Below are positions 16,698 through 26,575 of a DNA stretch of 64,000 nucleotides, piece after piece. Under the pieces are notes generated by a model. It was not told where the DNA came from and did not search any database. It saw nothing but the letters and a program-made list of their open reading frames with translations. Position numbers and translations under genes: made by a program. Each line of letters begins with the position of its first letter. The first letter of the stretch is position 1. This DNA comes from Acidithiobacillus acidisediminis (lineage in GTDB: Bacteria > Pseudomonadota > Gammaproteobacteria > Acidithiobacillales > Acidithiobacillaceae): the NCBI RefSeq assembly GCF_023277115.1, contig NZ_JALQCS010000001.1:2288001-2352000 (forward strand). Reading direction: 5' to 3'.

Positions 16698-17636
16698 TTA
16701 GAACCGCGAAAACCAGCCCTTGGCCTTGGCTACCAAGCCACCAACGCCACCACCAGCCATCTTCCAGTCCTGATTGAACTGCGCTTGCAGATTCCCGATG
16801 TCGCTCCCGTTCAGCAGCAGGCCCATCTCCCGGTTCTGCTCCAGACTGGTCTGGGTGAAGTTCTCGGAACCAATGAAAGCCAAGGAACGTCCCACGATCA
16901 TCTTGGCGTGCATGTAGATGGGGCTCTTGGGCAGCAGGCGAACCTGACACCCATGCGCCTTGAGAAAGTCCACATCGCGTTGATCCGCGCTATTGATGCT
17001 GGCCGGCAGTATCAGCCGAAGATCCTTGCCCTTCGCCGCCAGGGCATCAAGGATCGGGCGGTAGGGGCCAAGCTCTTCCGACTCAACACTGATCGGTCCT
17101 GGCTGATTGATGACCTGCAATAACTGTCCGGCTGAACTCCCGGGAGAAACGACGAGAACTCGATGCGCATAGGCTGGCGCCCTGCGGTTGTTCCAGTCGG
17201 CATTGAAAACAGCGTTCGCCGCCTGCACCACGGCGCGGTTGCTCGTGACATAGAGATACTCCCGGTTCTTGTGGAATGCGGACCAATCGAAGTTGGCGGT
17301 GCCAACCTCGCATTCATGCCCGTTGCAGACGTACTTTGCGTGCATGAAGGCGTAATGGTCACCATGGCTGGTGAAACGGTACGGGGCCAATTTGAGAGTG
17401 GCTCCCGTGGCCTGGATGGCCCGCTCCTCGCGCCGTACCTGCCAGGGTTTCATGCCATAAGGTTTACCCTCTATGATGACGCGCACGTCCACGCCCCGCG
17501 CGTGAGCAGACTGCAAGGCCCGAAGGATCGGTTTGTCGGACAGGTAGTAGACTTCCAGACTCACTTCCCGCCGCGCCTGCTGGATCACCTGGATGATCGG
17601 CGCAGGACCGGCTTGTGGTTCAATGTACATTGGCAT
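16698..17636 (-). CDS. Phospholipase D-family protein with two HKD motifs
   Basis: 312 residues. Two HxK motifs are visible: HAKYVCNGHECEVGTANFD near residue 120 and HAKMIVGRSLAFIGSENFT near 245, each followed by the expected Gly/Ser-Asn. The tandem arrangement forms one active site, as in cardiolipin synthase and in PLD-type nucleases. There is no signal peptide or membrane segment, so a cytoplasmic phosphodiesterase or nuclease role is more likely than lipid synthesis. The ATG at 17636 has AGAGAGG upstream. Confidence 0.85.
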   Translation of the reverse strand: MPMYIEPQAGPAPIIQVIQQARREVSLEVYYLSDKPILRALQSAHARGVDVRVIIEGKPYGMKPWQVRREERAIQATGATLKLAPYRFTSHGDHYAFMHAKYVCNGHECEVGTANFDWSAFHKNREYLYVTSNRAVVQAANAVFNADWNNRRAPAYAHRVLVVSPGSSAGQLLQVINQPGPISVESEELGPYRPILDALAAKGKDLRLILPASINSADQRDVDFLKAHGCQVRLLPKSPIYMHAKMIVGRSLAFIGSENFTQTSLEQNREMGLLLNGSDIGNLQAQFNQDWKMAGGGVGGLVAKAKGWFSRF

Positions 17637-17648
17637 CAAAAACCTCTC

Positions 17649-17740
17649 TTAATCATGGCAATCCCCAGTATCATCAATCAGATCAAAAGGAATGCTCAAG
17701 AACATAAACATCCCACAGAGAAAAACGGCAGCCCCTAACA
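17649..17740 (-). pseudogene. 3' remnant of a membrane-protein gene cut by the IS fragment
   Basis: Only the last 29 codons survive (LGAAVFLCGMFMFLSIPFDL, then IDDTGDCHD and a stop). They form one hydrophobic helix and end 12 bases before the PLD gene, so an intact operon gene once stood here. The reading frame continues into the IS remnant to 17969 only by chance. Confidence 0.45.
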
Positions 17741-18087
17741 GACTGCTGAAAAACCGAGCGATAAAATCCACTTGGCGTCTATTGTTCTCGAAAAACGCAT
17801 CTTGAGGACAGTTCTGGACGGCTTTTGTGCGGTTTTTCTGGTCAATCTGCCCGGTTTCCCGAACTCTGGACGCAGCACCCCCATCACGCCACCCCCAGTC
17901 GTGCCATACGCACCAGATTGTAGGCGGTGGACACCAGGGTGAAGTGCAGCCCCACCCGTTCCAATCCACGAAATCGCGTTTTGCGCATCCCGCCCACGGT
18001 CTTCATCCACCCAAAGATCGACTCGATCCGCTTGCGTACACGAATGCTGATGCTGTACCCGACATGACGGGTAGTGCGGCCATCTAC
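17741..18087 (-). mobile_element. IS5-family insertion sequence remnant (3' part)
   Basis: Codes for the last 67 residues of an IS5-type transposase (TTRHVGYSISIRVRKRIE, FGWMKTVGGMRKTR, FTLVSTAYNLVRMARL) at 17884-18087. The Glu in RKRIESIFGW is the third DDE residue; the first two are lost. The presumed outer inverted repeat is GACTGCTGAAAAACCG at 17741-17756. The 5' part is missing, so it cannot move by itself. Confidence 0.75.
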
Positions 18088-18210
18088 CGCGGATCCCTTG
18101 CAAGGCCCGCGGCAATACCGTGGAACGGCATAGGGAACGCAGAGGCGTTGGCAACGGCGGAAATGGCAAGGGCAAACATGCCCGCGGTGATGGCAGTAGT
18201 CTTGGTCATA
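18085..18210 (-). pseudogene. Truncated exported protein, N-terminal fragment with signal peptide
   Basis: 41 codons from MTKTTAITAGMFALAISAVA, a typical Sec signal peptide with an ANASA cleavage site, then 15 residues and a stop at the junction with the IS remnant. It has a full upstream region with box A and box B, so it was an expressed island gene before truncation. It may still be transcribed. Confidence 0.5.
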
Positions 18211-18253
18211 AAAACTCCATGTTGTCGATGAAAGGTGCTTCTCTACCAAAGCT

Positions 18254-18277
18254 GGTATAGCAACCGGTCATGGCGCG
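18254..18277 (-). promoter_or_regulatory. Box B promoter element upstream of the truncated exported protein
   Basis: Minus-strand CGCCATG-N7-GCTATACC, with the extended TTGCTATACC, 44 bases upstream of the ATG at 18210. Confidence 0.6.
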
Positions 18278-18295
18278 AAACCCGCTTCACCGATA

Positions 18296-18313
18296 GCGCG
18301 GATTGTCTCGTCA
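18296..18313 (-). promoter_or_regulatory. Box A island motif, copy 5 (exact)
   Basis: Exact TGACGAGACAATCCGCGC, preceded by TT. Paired with box B at 18254-18277, five bases further from it than in the helicase promoter. Confidence 0.7.
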
Positions 18314-18480
18314 AAGGGTTTTGGGGATGGAGTGATATGCGGATCCGGCCTGTGCCAGACTGTGCCATATTTGTACCATGCACAGCGCGTAAGTGCCTGT
18401 TTTGTGGTCTTGAGTGACAGGATTTCGCCGTTGGCAGACGGGCTAACCTGTTGATAAATAAGATATTATATTAGCAAATC

Positions 18481-18530
18481 ACCGATTTGTAATCAGAAGG
18501 TCACGAGTTCGATTCTTGTTGCCGGCACCA
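18481..18530 (+). repeat. 3' fragment of tRNA-Thr(TGT): island attachment site
   Basis: Contains the 3' side of the anticodon arm around TTTGTAA (anticodon TGT), the variable loop, a T arm with the GTTCGATT loop and stem pairs ACGAG/CTTGT, the 3' acceptor strand TGCCGGC and ACCA. No matching 5' acceptor strand or D arm lies upstream, so it is not a complete tRNA. A 3' fragment of this size is the usual product of integration into a tRNA gene. Confidence 0.8.
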
Positions 18531-18713
18531 ATAATAACAAATAACTACTCCAATCTCTTTTAAATCATTTCCCTGCCCGTAGACACCTCGTAGACGCTTG
18601 GAGCCCAATTCGTTCTGTCAGCGTGCAAGGCAAGATACGGCAGCGACAGTGAGGATCTCTCCCCCTATCGAACTTATCGTTATCCACACTCCACGGCAGA
18701 TTGAGGCAGCAGC

Positions 18714-19619
18714 TCAGATCACTTCCACTCCCTGCGGTAAATTCGCTTGGAGAATCGCGGCAAGTTGGTCGAAGATTTCAGATGTCGGGGCACGTCTGCG
18801 CCAGACCAGGGAAATGGTCCTTCCCGGCCCGGGCTTGGTGAATGGCCGGATTTCCAGACTATTGCAGCGAGCACCAGACTGATCTGGAACGGCCAGTGCT
18901 GGCAGCAACGTTAGGCCGATGCCAGTGCACACCATTTGGCGCAACGTCTCCAAACTGGTCGCACGCACCTCTTCCCGCTCGCTCGAGTACCTGCCGCAGA
19001 TCTCCAGCAGTTGATCGCGCAGGCAGTGGCCTTCGTCGAGCAACAGTATGTTCTCGTTGAGGATGTCAAGGACAGTCAGGGTATTGCGTGCCCCGAGCCG
19101 GTGCCCAGCTGGCAGTGCCACATAGAATGATTCCTGGAAAAGTGACACTACTTGCAACTGTTCATCCGTTACCGGGGTCGCCAGCAGACCGGCATCAAGC
19201 TTGCCCGTGGTGAGATTTTCAAGAATCTGGGAGGTCAATTCTTCGCGCAAGAGAAGACGCAGGTTGGGACACTGCCCATGGACCACGTTCAGGGCATGGG
19301 GCAGATAGTAGGGAGCAAGAGTCGGGATGACCCCCAATCGCAGCGTTTGAATCACCGGGCCGTGTGCCTGCTTGCAGCGCTTACGGATATCCTCAGCCTG
19401 GGCAACAACATGGCGTGCGATAGGGAGGATTTCGCGCCCGATGGGGGTAAGCGCCACGTGTTTCAGGCTGCGATCAAACAGTGTCACCCCGAGAAAGTCC
19501 TCCAGTTTCTTGATCTGGGTGGACAGCGTAGACGGGGTGATGAAACAGGCCGCAGCAGCCCGGCCAAAATGCCCGTGATCCGCCAGTGCGACCAGGTATT
19601 TCAGTTCCTGCAGTGTCAT
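18714..19619 (-). CDS. oxyR: OxyR, LysR-family hydrogen peroxide sensor
   Basis: 301 residues. N-terminal winged HTH (ELKYLVALADHGHFGRAAAA, TPSTLSTQIKKLED). The redox pair falls at C199 (LDEGHCLRDQ) and C208 (LEICGR), the same numbers as E. coli OxyR, so peroxide sensing by disulfide formation is expected. Divergent from katG, its standard target. A perfect 15-bp palindrome lies ten bases upstream of the ATG, suggesting autorepression. Confidence 0.95.
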   Translation of the reverse strand: MTLQELKYLVALADHGHFGRAAAACFITPSTLSTQIKKLEDFLGVTLFDRSLKHVALTPIGREILPIARHVVAQAEDIRKRCKQAHGPVIQTLRLGVIPTLAPYYLPHALNVVHGQCPNLRLLLREELTSQILENLTTGKLDAGLLATPVTDEQLQVVSLFQESFYVALPAGHRLGARNTLTVLDILNENILLLDEGHCLRDQLLEICGRYSSEREEVRATSLETLRQMVCTGIGLTLLPALAVPDQSGARCNSLEIRPFTKPGPGRTISLVWRRRAPTSEIFDQLAAILQANLPQGVEVI

Positions 19620-19628
19620 ACGTAATCG

Positions 19629-19643
19629 TTAGATATTATCTAA
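19629..19643. promoter_or_regulatory. OxyR-type operator palindrome between oxyR and katG
   Basis: TTAGATATTATCTAA is a perfect inverted repeat around a central T, resembling half of the OxyR site (ATAG and CTAT spaced by 7). It is close to the oxyR start and about 110 bases from katG. A second, weaker AT-rich half follows toward katG, where TACACT at 19689-19694 could be the katG -10. Confidence 0.65.
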
Positions 19644-19709
19644 CACCTCATTCTAAATGTTTCACAATACAACATAACACGGACGACCTACACTAAAAAT
19701 GCCCTGTAG

Positions 19710-21938
<2,229 letters not shown>

Positions 21939-22006
21939 TTCGTCGTCTCCGGACACGGAAACGTAGGCCTCTTCGCGCCAGATGTTCCTCCAATCTCGCG
22001 TGCAGA

Positions 22007-22035
22007 TTAACACTGCGCTCCACCTGCGCTAGAGT
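22007..22035 (+). promoter_or_regulatory. Putative sigma-70 promoter for the ecsC-like gene
   Basis: TTAACA at 22007-22012 and TAGAGT at 22030-22035, 17-base spacer; start codon 53 bases downstream. Confidence 0.4.
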
Positions 22036-22088
22036 AATTGGGAGTCCAAGAACCCATCCCTTTTCACCAGCCTGGGGGAGTGATCCAG

Positions 22089-22886
22089 ATGGCACAGATT
22101 CAACGAATCCTGACCACAGAGGATGAAGCCGAGCTCCGGGCGGCGCGGCGGATTCTGGATAATCCGGGACTGGCGGCGCGCCTGATGGATATGCTGGGCA
22201 CGCCGATTGAGCTGGGGTTGAAACGTCTTCCCAGTCAATGGCATGAGAAGCTCGGTCGCCTGACCGAGCAAGCCCTGCAGAAGGCTGCGGATGCGGCTCT
22301 GTTCTCTCTTGACGACGCGCCCTTTCGTAAAGCATCAACACGTTGGCACAAGGCCGCCGTAGCGACTTCGGGTGGTGTTGGTGGGCTCTTTGGCCTGTCT
22401 GCCCTGGCCATCGAGTTACCCATCTCCACTACCATCATGTTGCGCTCCATCATCGACATCGCCCGCAGCCAAGGGGAATCGATCAGCAGCGCCAACACGC
22501 GGGCTGCATGCCTGGAGGTCTTTGCCATGGGCAGCCCGCATAGTCGCGAGGATGATCGCGCGGAAGCAGGCTATTACGCGACACGCTTTGCTTTGAGTGG
22601 CTTCATTGCGGAAGCCAGCAAAACCGTTACTGGAAGCGGTGGCGCTGTGTCGAGCGCGGCACTGGCGCTATTGCTGCGCAAAGTCGCAGAGCGTTTTGGT
22701 GTAGCAGTGACAGACAAAGCGATGGCACAGATGATTCCAGCCGCCGGTGCAATCGGCGGCGCGACGATCAATACCATCTTCATTACCCATTTTCAGGACA
22801 TGGCGACGGGTCATTTCGTCATCCGCAAACTCGAGCGCAAGTACGGCGAATCATTGATCGCTGAGGCTTACCGCGCCCTTACCTGA
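22089..22886 (+). CDS. EcsC-family protein
   Basis: 265 residues from MAQIQRILTTEDEAEL, preceded by GGGGGAG. The pattern of a charged N terminus, a Gly/Ser-rich hydrophobic helix near residue 95 (ATSGGVGGLFGLSALAIELP), then a second hydrophobic region (AAGAIGGATINTIFI) before a conserved HFQDMATGHFVIRKLE end is typical of EcsC. The biochemical role of this family is unknown; in Bacillus EcsC is encoded with an ABC exporter. Its 3' end overlaps the convergent transporter gene by 19 bases. Confidence 0.8.
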   Translation: MAQIQRILTTEDEAELRAARRILDNPGLAARLMDMLGTPIELGLKRLPSQWHEKLGRLTEQALQKAADAALFSLDDAPFRKASTRWHKAAVATSGGVGGLFGLSALAIELPISTTIMLRSIIDIARSQGESISSANTRAACLEVFAMGSPHSREDDRAEAGYYATRFALSGFIAEASKTVTGSGGAVSSAALALLLRKVAERFGVAVTDKAMAQMIPAAGAIGGATINTIFITHFQDMATGHFVIRKLERKYGESLIAEAYRALT

Positions 22887-24037
22887 CGCTGCTGCCCAGA
22901 AGAGATGGAACACGATGTGGGCAGACCCGTCTCTTCCGATAGACAAGGGGCACGGAATAGCTGACCGGTCCACATGCCGAGAAAGCTCTTGCGCGTAACC
23001 ACGATCCAGAAAAACGCGAGCAGGATGGTGAAGATCGCGCCTAGAGGCGCAAAAATCCAGAACCCCGTTTTATCCGCTAGCAGATAGGTTGCTGCATTAA
23101 AAACGCCAAGGGGGAAGGTAAAGCCCCACCAGCCCATATTGAAGGGCAATCCTTCGCGCAGATAGCGTAAGGTGAAGAATATCGCCATACACATCCACCA
23201 CAAGCCAAAACCCCAGAGAATCAGGGCTACCATCAAACCGGCCATTTGCGCAAACTGTGCCATTTGCGCAAGCGCGCCATGAAAACTGGCAAAATCTGCA
23301 TTACCCAAGGTGATCATGGCCATGGCGCCGGTGCCCAAGGGACCAAGAGTCAGCCAGCTCGAAACCGCCATATCCTGATGCGGCAATTTGTGCAAGGTAA
23401 GGCGAAGCAACAGAATGGCCAGGATGCCCATCGCTAACAAGACGGAAATGGACCAAAGAATATAGCTCATGTAAATAACGTTTTCCGCTGCTCCCACCGC
23501 CAAGTGCGGTGCCAGCAGGCCCCCACTCGCCGCAGCAACCTCCGGTGGAACGATGGGTAGGAGCCACGCAGCAGTCATTCGCTCCATGCTATGCTGATGG
23601 CTGGTAAACATGAAATACGGCACCAGCAAAACCGAAATCAGGGCCAAAAAAACATCCACCCACCAAAACGCCGTCGCGACCGCAAGACTCGCAGTACTGA
23701 GGGGCCAGATGATGAAAAATCCATTGATGATGGTGGCGAATCCCATCGGGATGGCACCGATGAACAGCGATTGCAACGGATGGTCAAACAGTCGGCGAAA
23801 ATCGCGAAAGTAAAAGACTGCCCGGCTCAAAAAGAGTAGGCTGAACAACGCAAAAAAGAAGCTGTTGATGCTCCACAATACCTGAGCCAAGTCCTGCTGG
23901 CCCCAGTGCTCGTAGGGAAAGAGCGCCAACATCAGAGCCAGAATACCCGTGCCCATGTTGGCCGTGAACCAGTTGGGTGTAAATTGACGAACGATTTGGC
24001 GCGGATCATTGCCCGGCGCAGCAGAGAGAAAGCCCAT
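22868..24037 (-). CDS. TDT/SLAC1-family transporter, possibly sulfite efflux
   Basis: 389 residues with about ten transmembrane segments. N-terminal FTPNWFTANMGTGILAL is the TDT family hallmark (yeast Ssu1, TehA, plant SLAC1), as are the GFATIINGF and MGWWGFTFPLGVF segments. Members export sulfite or carry anions and C4-dicarboxylates. In a sulfur oxidiser sulfite efflux is plausible but not shown. The Cys/Ser-rich tail after residue 360 is less conserved. Divergent from a LysR regulator, which is probably its controller. Confidence 0.8.
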   Translation of the reverse strand: MGFLSAAPGNDPRQIVRQFTPNWFTANMGTGILALMLALFPYEHWGQQDLAQVLWSINSFFFALFSLLFLSRAVFYFRDFRRLFDHPLQSLFIGAIPMGFATIINGFFIIWPLSTASLAVATAFWWVDVFLALISVLLVPYFMFTSHQHSMERMTAAWLLPIVPPEVAAASGGLLAPHLAVGAAENVIYMSYILWSISVLLAMGILAILLLRLTLHKLPHQDMAVSSWLTLGPLGTGAMAMITLGNADFASFHGALAQMAQFAQMAGLMVALILWGFGLWWMCMAIFFTLRYLREGLPFNMGWWGFTFPLGVFNAATYLLADKTGFWIFAPLGAIFTILLAFFWIVVTRKSFLGMWTGQLFRAPCLSEETGLPTSCSISSGQQRQVRAR

Positions 24038-24151
24038 TGGCAGCTCCAGTCAACGATTGGACGGGAACATTCTATAGCCGATAATATATCAAATCTAATT
24101 CATATATTTTACGTTAATGATTACTTATCCTAATTTCATGAAGGTTTGCTC

Positions 24152-25048
24152 ATGGATCGACGCCTTGACCCCAGCCTGCTGCTGATCTGGGCACAGGCCG
24201 CTCGCGCTGGCAACCTGCATCAAGCCGCGGAGCGCCTCTTTCTCACCCAGCCGGCAGTTTCCCATCGTCTCAAGCTGTTGCAAGAGCGAGTGGGTGAACC
24301 ACTCTATCGCCGCACCCATCGCGGCATCAGTCCTACCCCCATGGGCATCGCCTTGTGGCGCATTGCGGAAAGGATTGAGGTGGCTGTTGCGGAAGCCAGC
24401 AACTTGTGTACCGACAGTCAGGGGCTACTGACAGGCACAGCGCATCTTGCTGCGAGCCAGAGCAATGCCGAGGTATTACTACCCCGTGTTCTGGCACAAT
24501 TCCATCATACCTACCCAGCCATTCACCTGCAGGTCTGCTCATTGAATAGTCGCCAGGCGCGGCAGAGCAAGGAGGAATATGATCTGGTCTTTGTGGAGGA
24601 TGATCTCCCGGCGACGGAGCAGGGCGTCTGGGTACAAGAGACCCTGGTCGAAACCGAGATCGACCTGATCGTGCCCGCAAACCATCCTTGGGCACACACG
24701 GAAACAGCCATTACCCTTGAAGATCTTGAAGCTGCGGACCTCATCTGGCGCGAACCCGGCTCGGGTATTCGCGAGGCCGTTCTGCAAGCCAGCAAGGCAG
24801 CGGGCATCTCCCTGGCCATTCGTTACGAGTTCAGCGGCCTCGCTGCAATTCGGGAGGGGGTGCGCAGCGGCCTTGGTTTTGGCTTTGCCTCCCGCTACCA
24901 CGCCAATCTTGCTGCCGACCTGCGTCTGCTCCCCCTCTCGCCTCCCATTCCCCATCGCCTCTCGGTGCTGCACCGCACGGATGCCAGCCCGGCCACCCTC
25001 GCCCTCTTGCAAACCTTGCGCAGTCACCTGCAGACTGCGGAGCCATGA
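24152..25048 (+). CDS. LysR-family transcriptional regulator
   Basis: 298 residues. HTH at residues 10-60 (WAQAARAGNLHQAAERLFLT, QPAVSHRLKLLQERVGEPLY) and a LysR effector domain with IWREPGSGIREAV and GLAAIREGVRSGLGFGF, a pattern found in CbbR/YeiE-like regulators. It faces the TDT transporter across 115 bases of AT-rich DNA. The ATG is chosen over an in-frame TTG at 24146 because GAAGG lies seven bases upstream. Effector unknown; a sulfur anion is possible by context. Confidence 0.85.
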   Translation: MDRRLDPSLLLIWAQAARAGNLHQAAERLFLTQPAVSHRLKLLQERVGEPLYRRTHRGISPTPMGIALWRIAERIEVAVAEASNLCTDSQGLLTGTAHLAASQSNAEVLLPRVLAQFHHTYPAIHLQVCSLNSRQARQSKEEYDLVFVEDDLPATEQGVWVQETLVETEIDLIVPANHPWAHTETAITLEDLEAADLIWREPGSGIREAVLQASKAAGISLAIRYEFSGLAAIREGVRSGLGFGFASRYHANLAADLRLLPLSPPIPHRLSVLHRTDASPATLALLQTLRSHLQTAEP

Positions 25049-25743
25049 AATTACCTCCGCTAACCCCGGCGCGCCTGTTGCGTCGATATCAACGCTTTTT
25101 GGCCGATTGCGAGCTTGCGTCTGGCGAAATCGTGCAGGTGCACTGCCCGAATCCCGGCAGCATGCGCAGTTGTGCCGAACCTGGCCAAGCCGTTCTGCTG
25201 TCCTGGCATGGCGAGGGCAAACGGAAGCTGCCCTGGACCTGGGAGCTGTATTGGAGTGGCGCCAGTTGGGTGACGATCAATACCCAGCGCCCCAACGCGG
25301 TGGTGGCCGAAGCGCTGCAGGAGCAGCAAATCGCCGAACTGCGAGGCTACGCCACCCTGCGCAAAGAGGTGTCGTATGGCATGCGAGAGCGGGTGGATTT
25401 CCATCTGAACGACCCAGATCGTGGTCAGGTATTTTTGGAGGTGAAGTCCTGCACCCTACTGGATGAGGACGGGGTGCTCCGTTTTCCCGACGCCCGCAGC
25501 ACCCGCGCCCTGCGGCATCTGCACGCCTTGGAACAGGAGCTCCGGCACGGACACCGCGCGGTCATGCTCTTTTTGCTGGGCCGTGAAGATGGCCGAGGTT
25601 TCGCCCCCGCTGACACAATCGACCCCGAATATGGCACCGCCCTGCGTCGTGGGCGAGACCTGGGTATCGAAATCCTTGCCTACCGCAGCCGGGTCAGGCC
25701 TGATAGTATAGAGATCAGCAACGCGGAACCCTTACTCTTTTGA
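25045..25743 (+). CDS. sfsA: SfsA, DNA-binding sugar-fermentation-stimulation family
   Basis: 232 residues. Family motifs are intact: HCPNPGSMRSCAEPG near 32-46, NTQRPNAVV near 80, YGMRERVDFHL and FLEVKSCTL, FPDARSTRALRHL. The FLEVKS motif follows the PD-(D/E)xK nuclease fold. SfsA was named from overexpression effects in E. coli; its role is unknown. The start overlaps the regulator's stop (ATGA). Confidence 0.93.
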   Translation: MKLPPLTPARLLRRYQRFLADCELASGEIVQVHCPNPGSMRSCAEPGQAVLLSWHGEGKRKLPWTWELYWSGASWVTINTQRPNAVVAEALQEQQIAELRGYATLRKEVSYGMRERVDFHLNDPDRGQVFLEVKSCTLLDEDGVLRFPDARSTRALRHLHALEQELRHGHRAVMLFLLGREDGRGFAPADTIDPEYGTALRRGRDLGIEILAYRSRVRPDSIEISNAEPLLF

Positions 25744-25765
25744 TTTATCCGCGGAAGGAGTCCTG

Positions 25766-26575
25766 ATGTTACGCCGAGCCCAAACCCGTCCCCCCGTCGT
25801 CATCCACAACGCCGAAGAGATCGAGAAGATGCGTGTGGCAGGACAGCTCACCGCCATGGTCCTGAAGATGATCGCCGGTCATGTTCGTGCAGGAATCAGC
25901 ACCGGAGAGCTCGATCGCATCTGCCATGAGTATATCGTCGACGAGCTGCAAGGCATTCCTGCGCCCCTCAACTATCAACCCAGCCCCGAATATCCCCCCT
26001 TCCCCAAATCGGTCTGCATTTCCGTCAACCATGTGATCTGTCATGGAATTCCGGGGGACCGGATCGTAAAGGAGGGGGATATCCTCAACATCGACGTAAC
26101 CGTTATCAAAGACGGTTTTCATGGCGACAGCAGTAAGATGTTTCTGGTGGGTGATGTGCCCCTCAAGGCGCGGCGGGTCGTGGAAGTAGCGCACGAAAGC
26201 ATGATCCGCGGCATTGAGGTCGTCCGCCCTGGCGCCACCCTGGGCGACATCGGCCATGCTATTCAGAGCTATGCCGAGGCGCAGCACTGTTCTGTGGTCC
26301 GGGAGTTCTGCGGTCACGGTATCGGGCGCAAGTTCCACGATGAGCCGCAGATTCTGCATTATGGTGAGCCTGGCGCCGGCCAAAGCCTGGTCGCTGGGCA
26401 GACGTTTACCATCGAACCGATGATCAATGCGGGTAAACGCCATATCAAGGCCCTTCCGGATGGCTGGACCATCGTGACCAAAGACCACAGCCCATCGGCA
26501 CAATGGGAGCATACGGTCTTGGTAACGGATACCGGCTATGAGGTCCTCACCCAACTGCCCGGAGATCCACTCTGA
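25766..26575 (+). CDS. map: Methionine aminopeptidase, type I
   Basis: 269 residues (E. coli 264). Metal ligands fit the family: D in NIDVTVIKDGFHGD (two Asp), His in FCGHGIGRKFH, Glu in FTIEPMIN and Glu in QWEHTVLVT; substrate His in VICHGIP. It removes N-terminal Met from new proteins. Clear GGAAGGAG upstream. Directly precedes glnD, an arrangement seen in many proteobacteria (map-glnD). Confidence 0.96.
   Translation: MLRRAQTRPPVVIHNAEEIEKMRVAGQLTAMVLKMIAGHVRAGISTGELDRICHEYIVDELQGIPAPLNYQPSPEYPPFPKSVCISVNHVICHGIPGDRIVKEGDILNIDVTVIKDGFHGDSSKMFLVGDVPLKARRVVEVAHESMIRGIEVVRPGATLGDIGHAIQSYAEAQHCSVVREFCGHGIGRKFHDEPQILHYGEPGAGQSLVAGQTFTIEPMINAGKRHIKALPDGWTIVTKDHSPSAQWEHTVLVTDTGYEVLTQLPGDPL

Larger units (their letters stand above)
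1..18530. mobile_element. Genomic island / ICE-like region (one end, to tRNA-Thr fragment)
   Basis: All recognisable genes from 1 to 18.2 kb lie on the minus strand and are of accessory type: Tn7-like transposition genes, SSB, TraR/DksA zinc finger, DNA methylase, uracil-DNA glycosylase, UvrD-like helicase, MNT/HEPN pair, PLD protein and IS remnant. Immediately beyond, a 3' tRNA-Thr fragment is followed by housekeeping genes starting with oxyR. A plus-strand 3' tRNA fragment at the right border means the intact tRNA and the other attachment site should lie to the left, outside the window. No integrase, relaxase or type IV secretion gene is visible here, so ICE versus non-conjugative island cannot be decided. 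Confidence 0.75.
18211..18713. other. Island border region without protein-coding genes
   Basis: Holds box B (18254-18277), box A (18296-18313), then about 165 bases in which I see nothing definite, the tRNA-Thr fragment (18481-18530), and an unremarkable AT-rich stretch running to the convergent end of oxyR. Short ORFs here look spurious. Confidence 0.6.
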
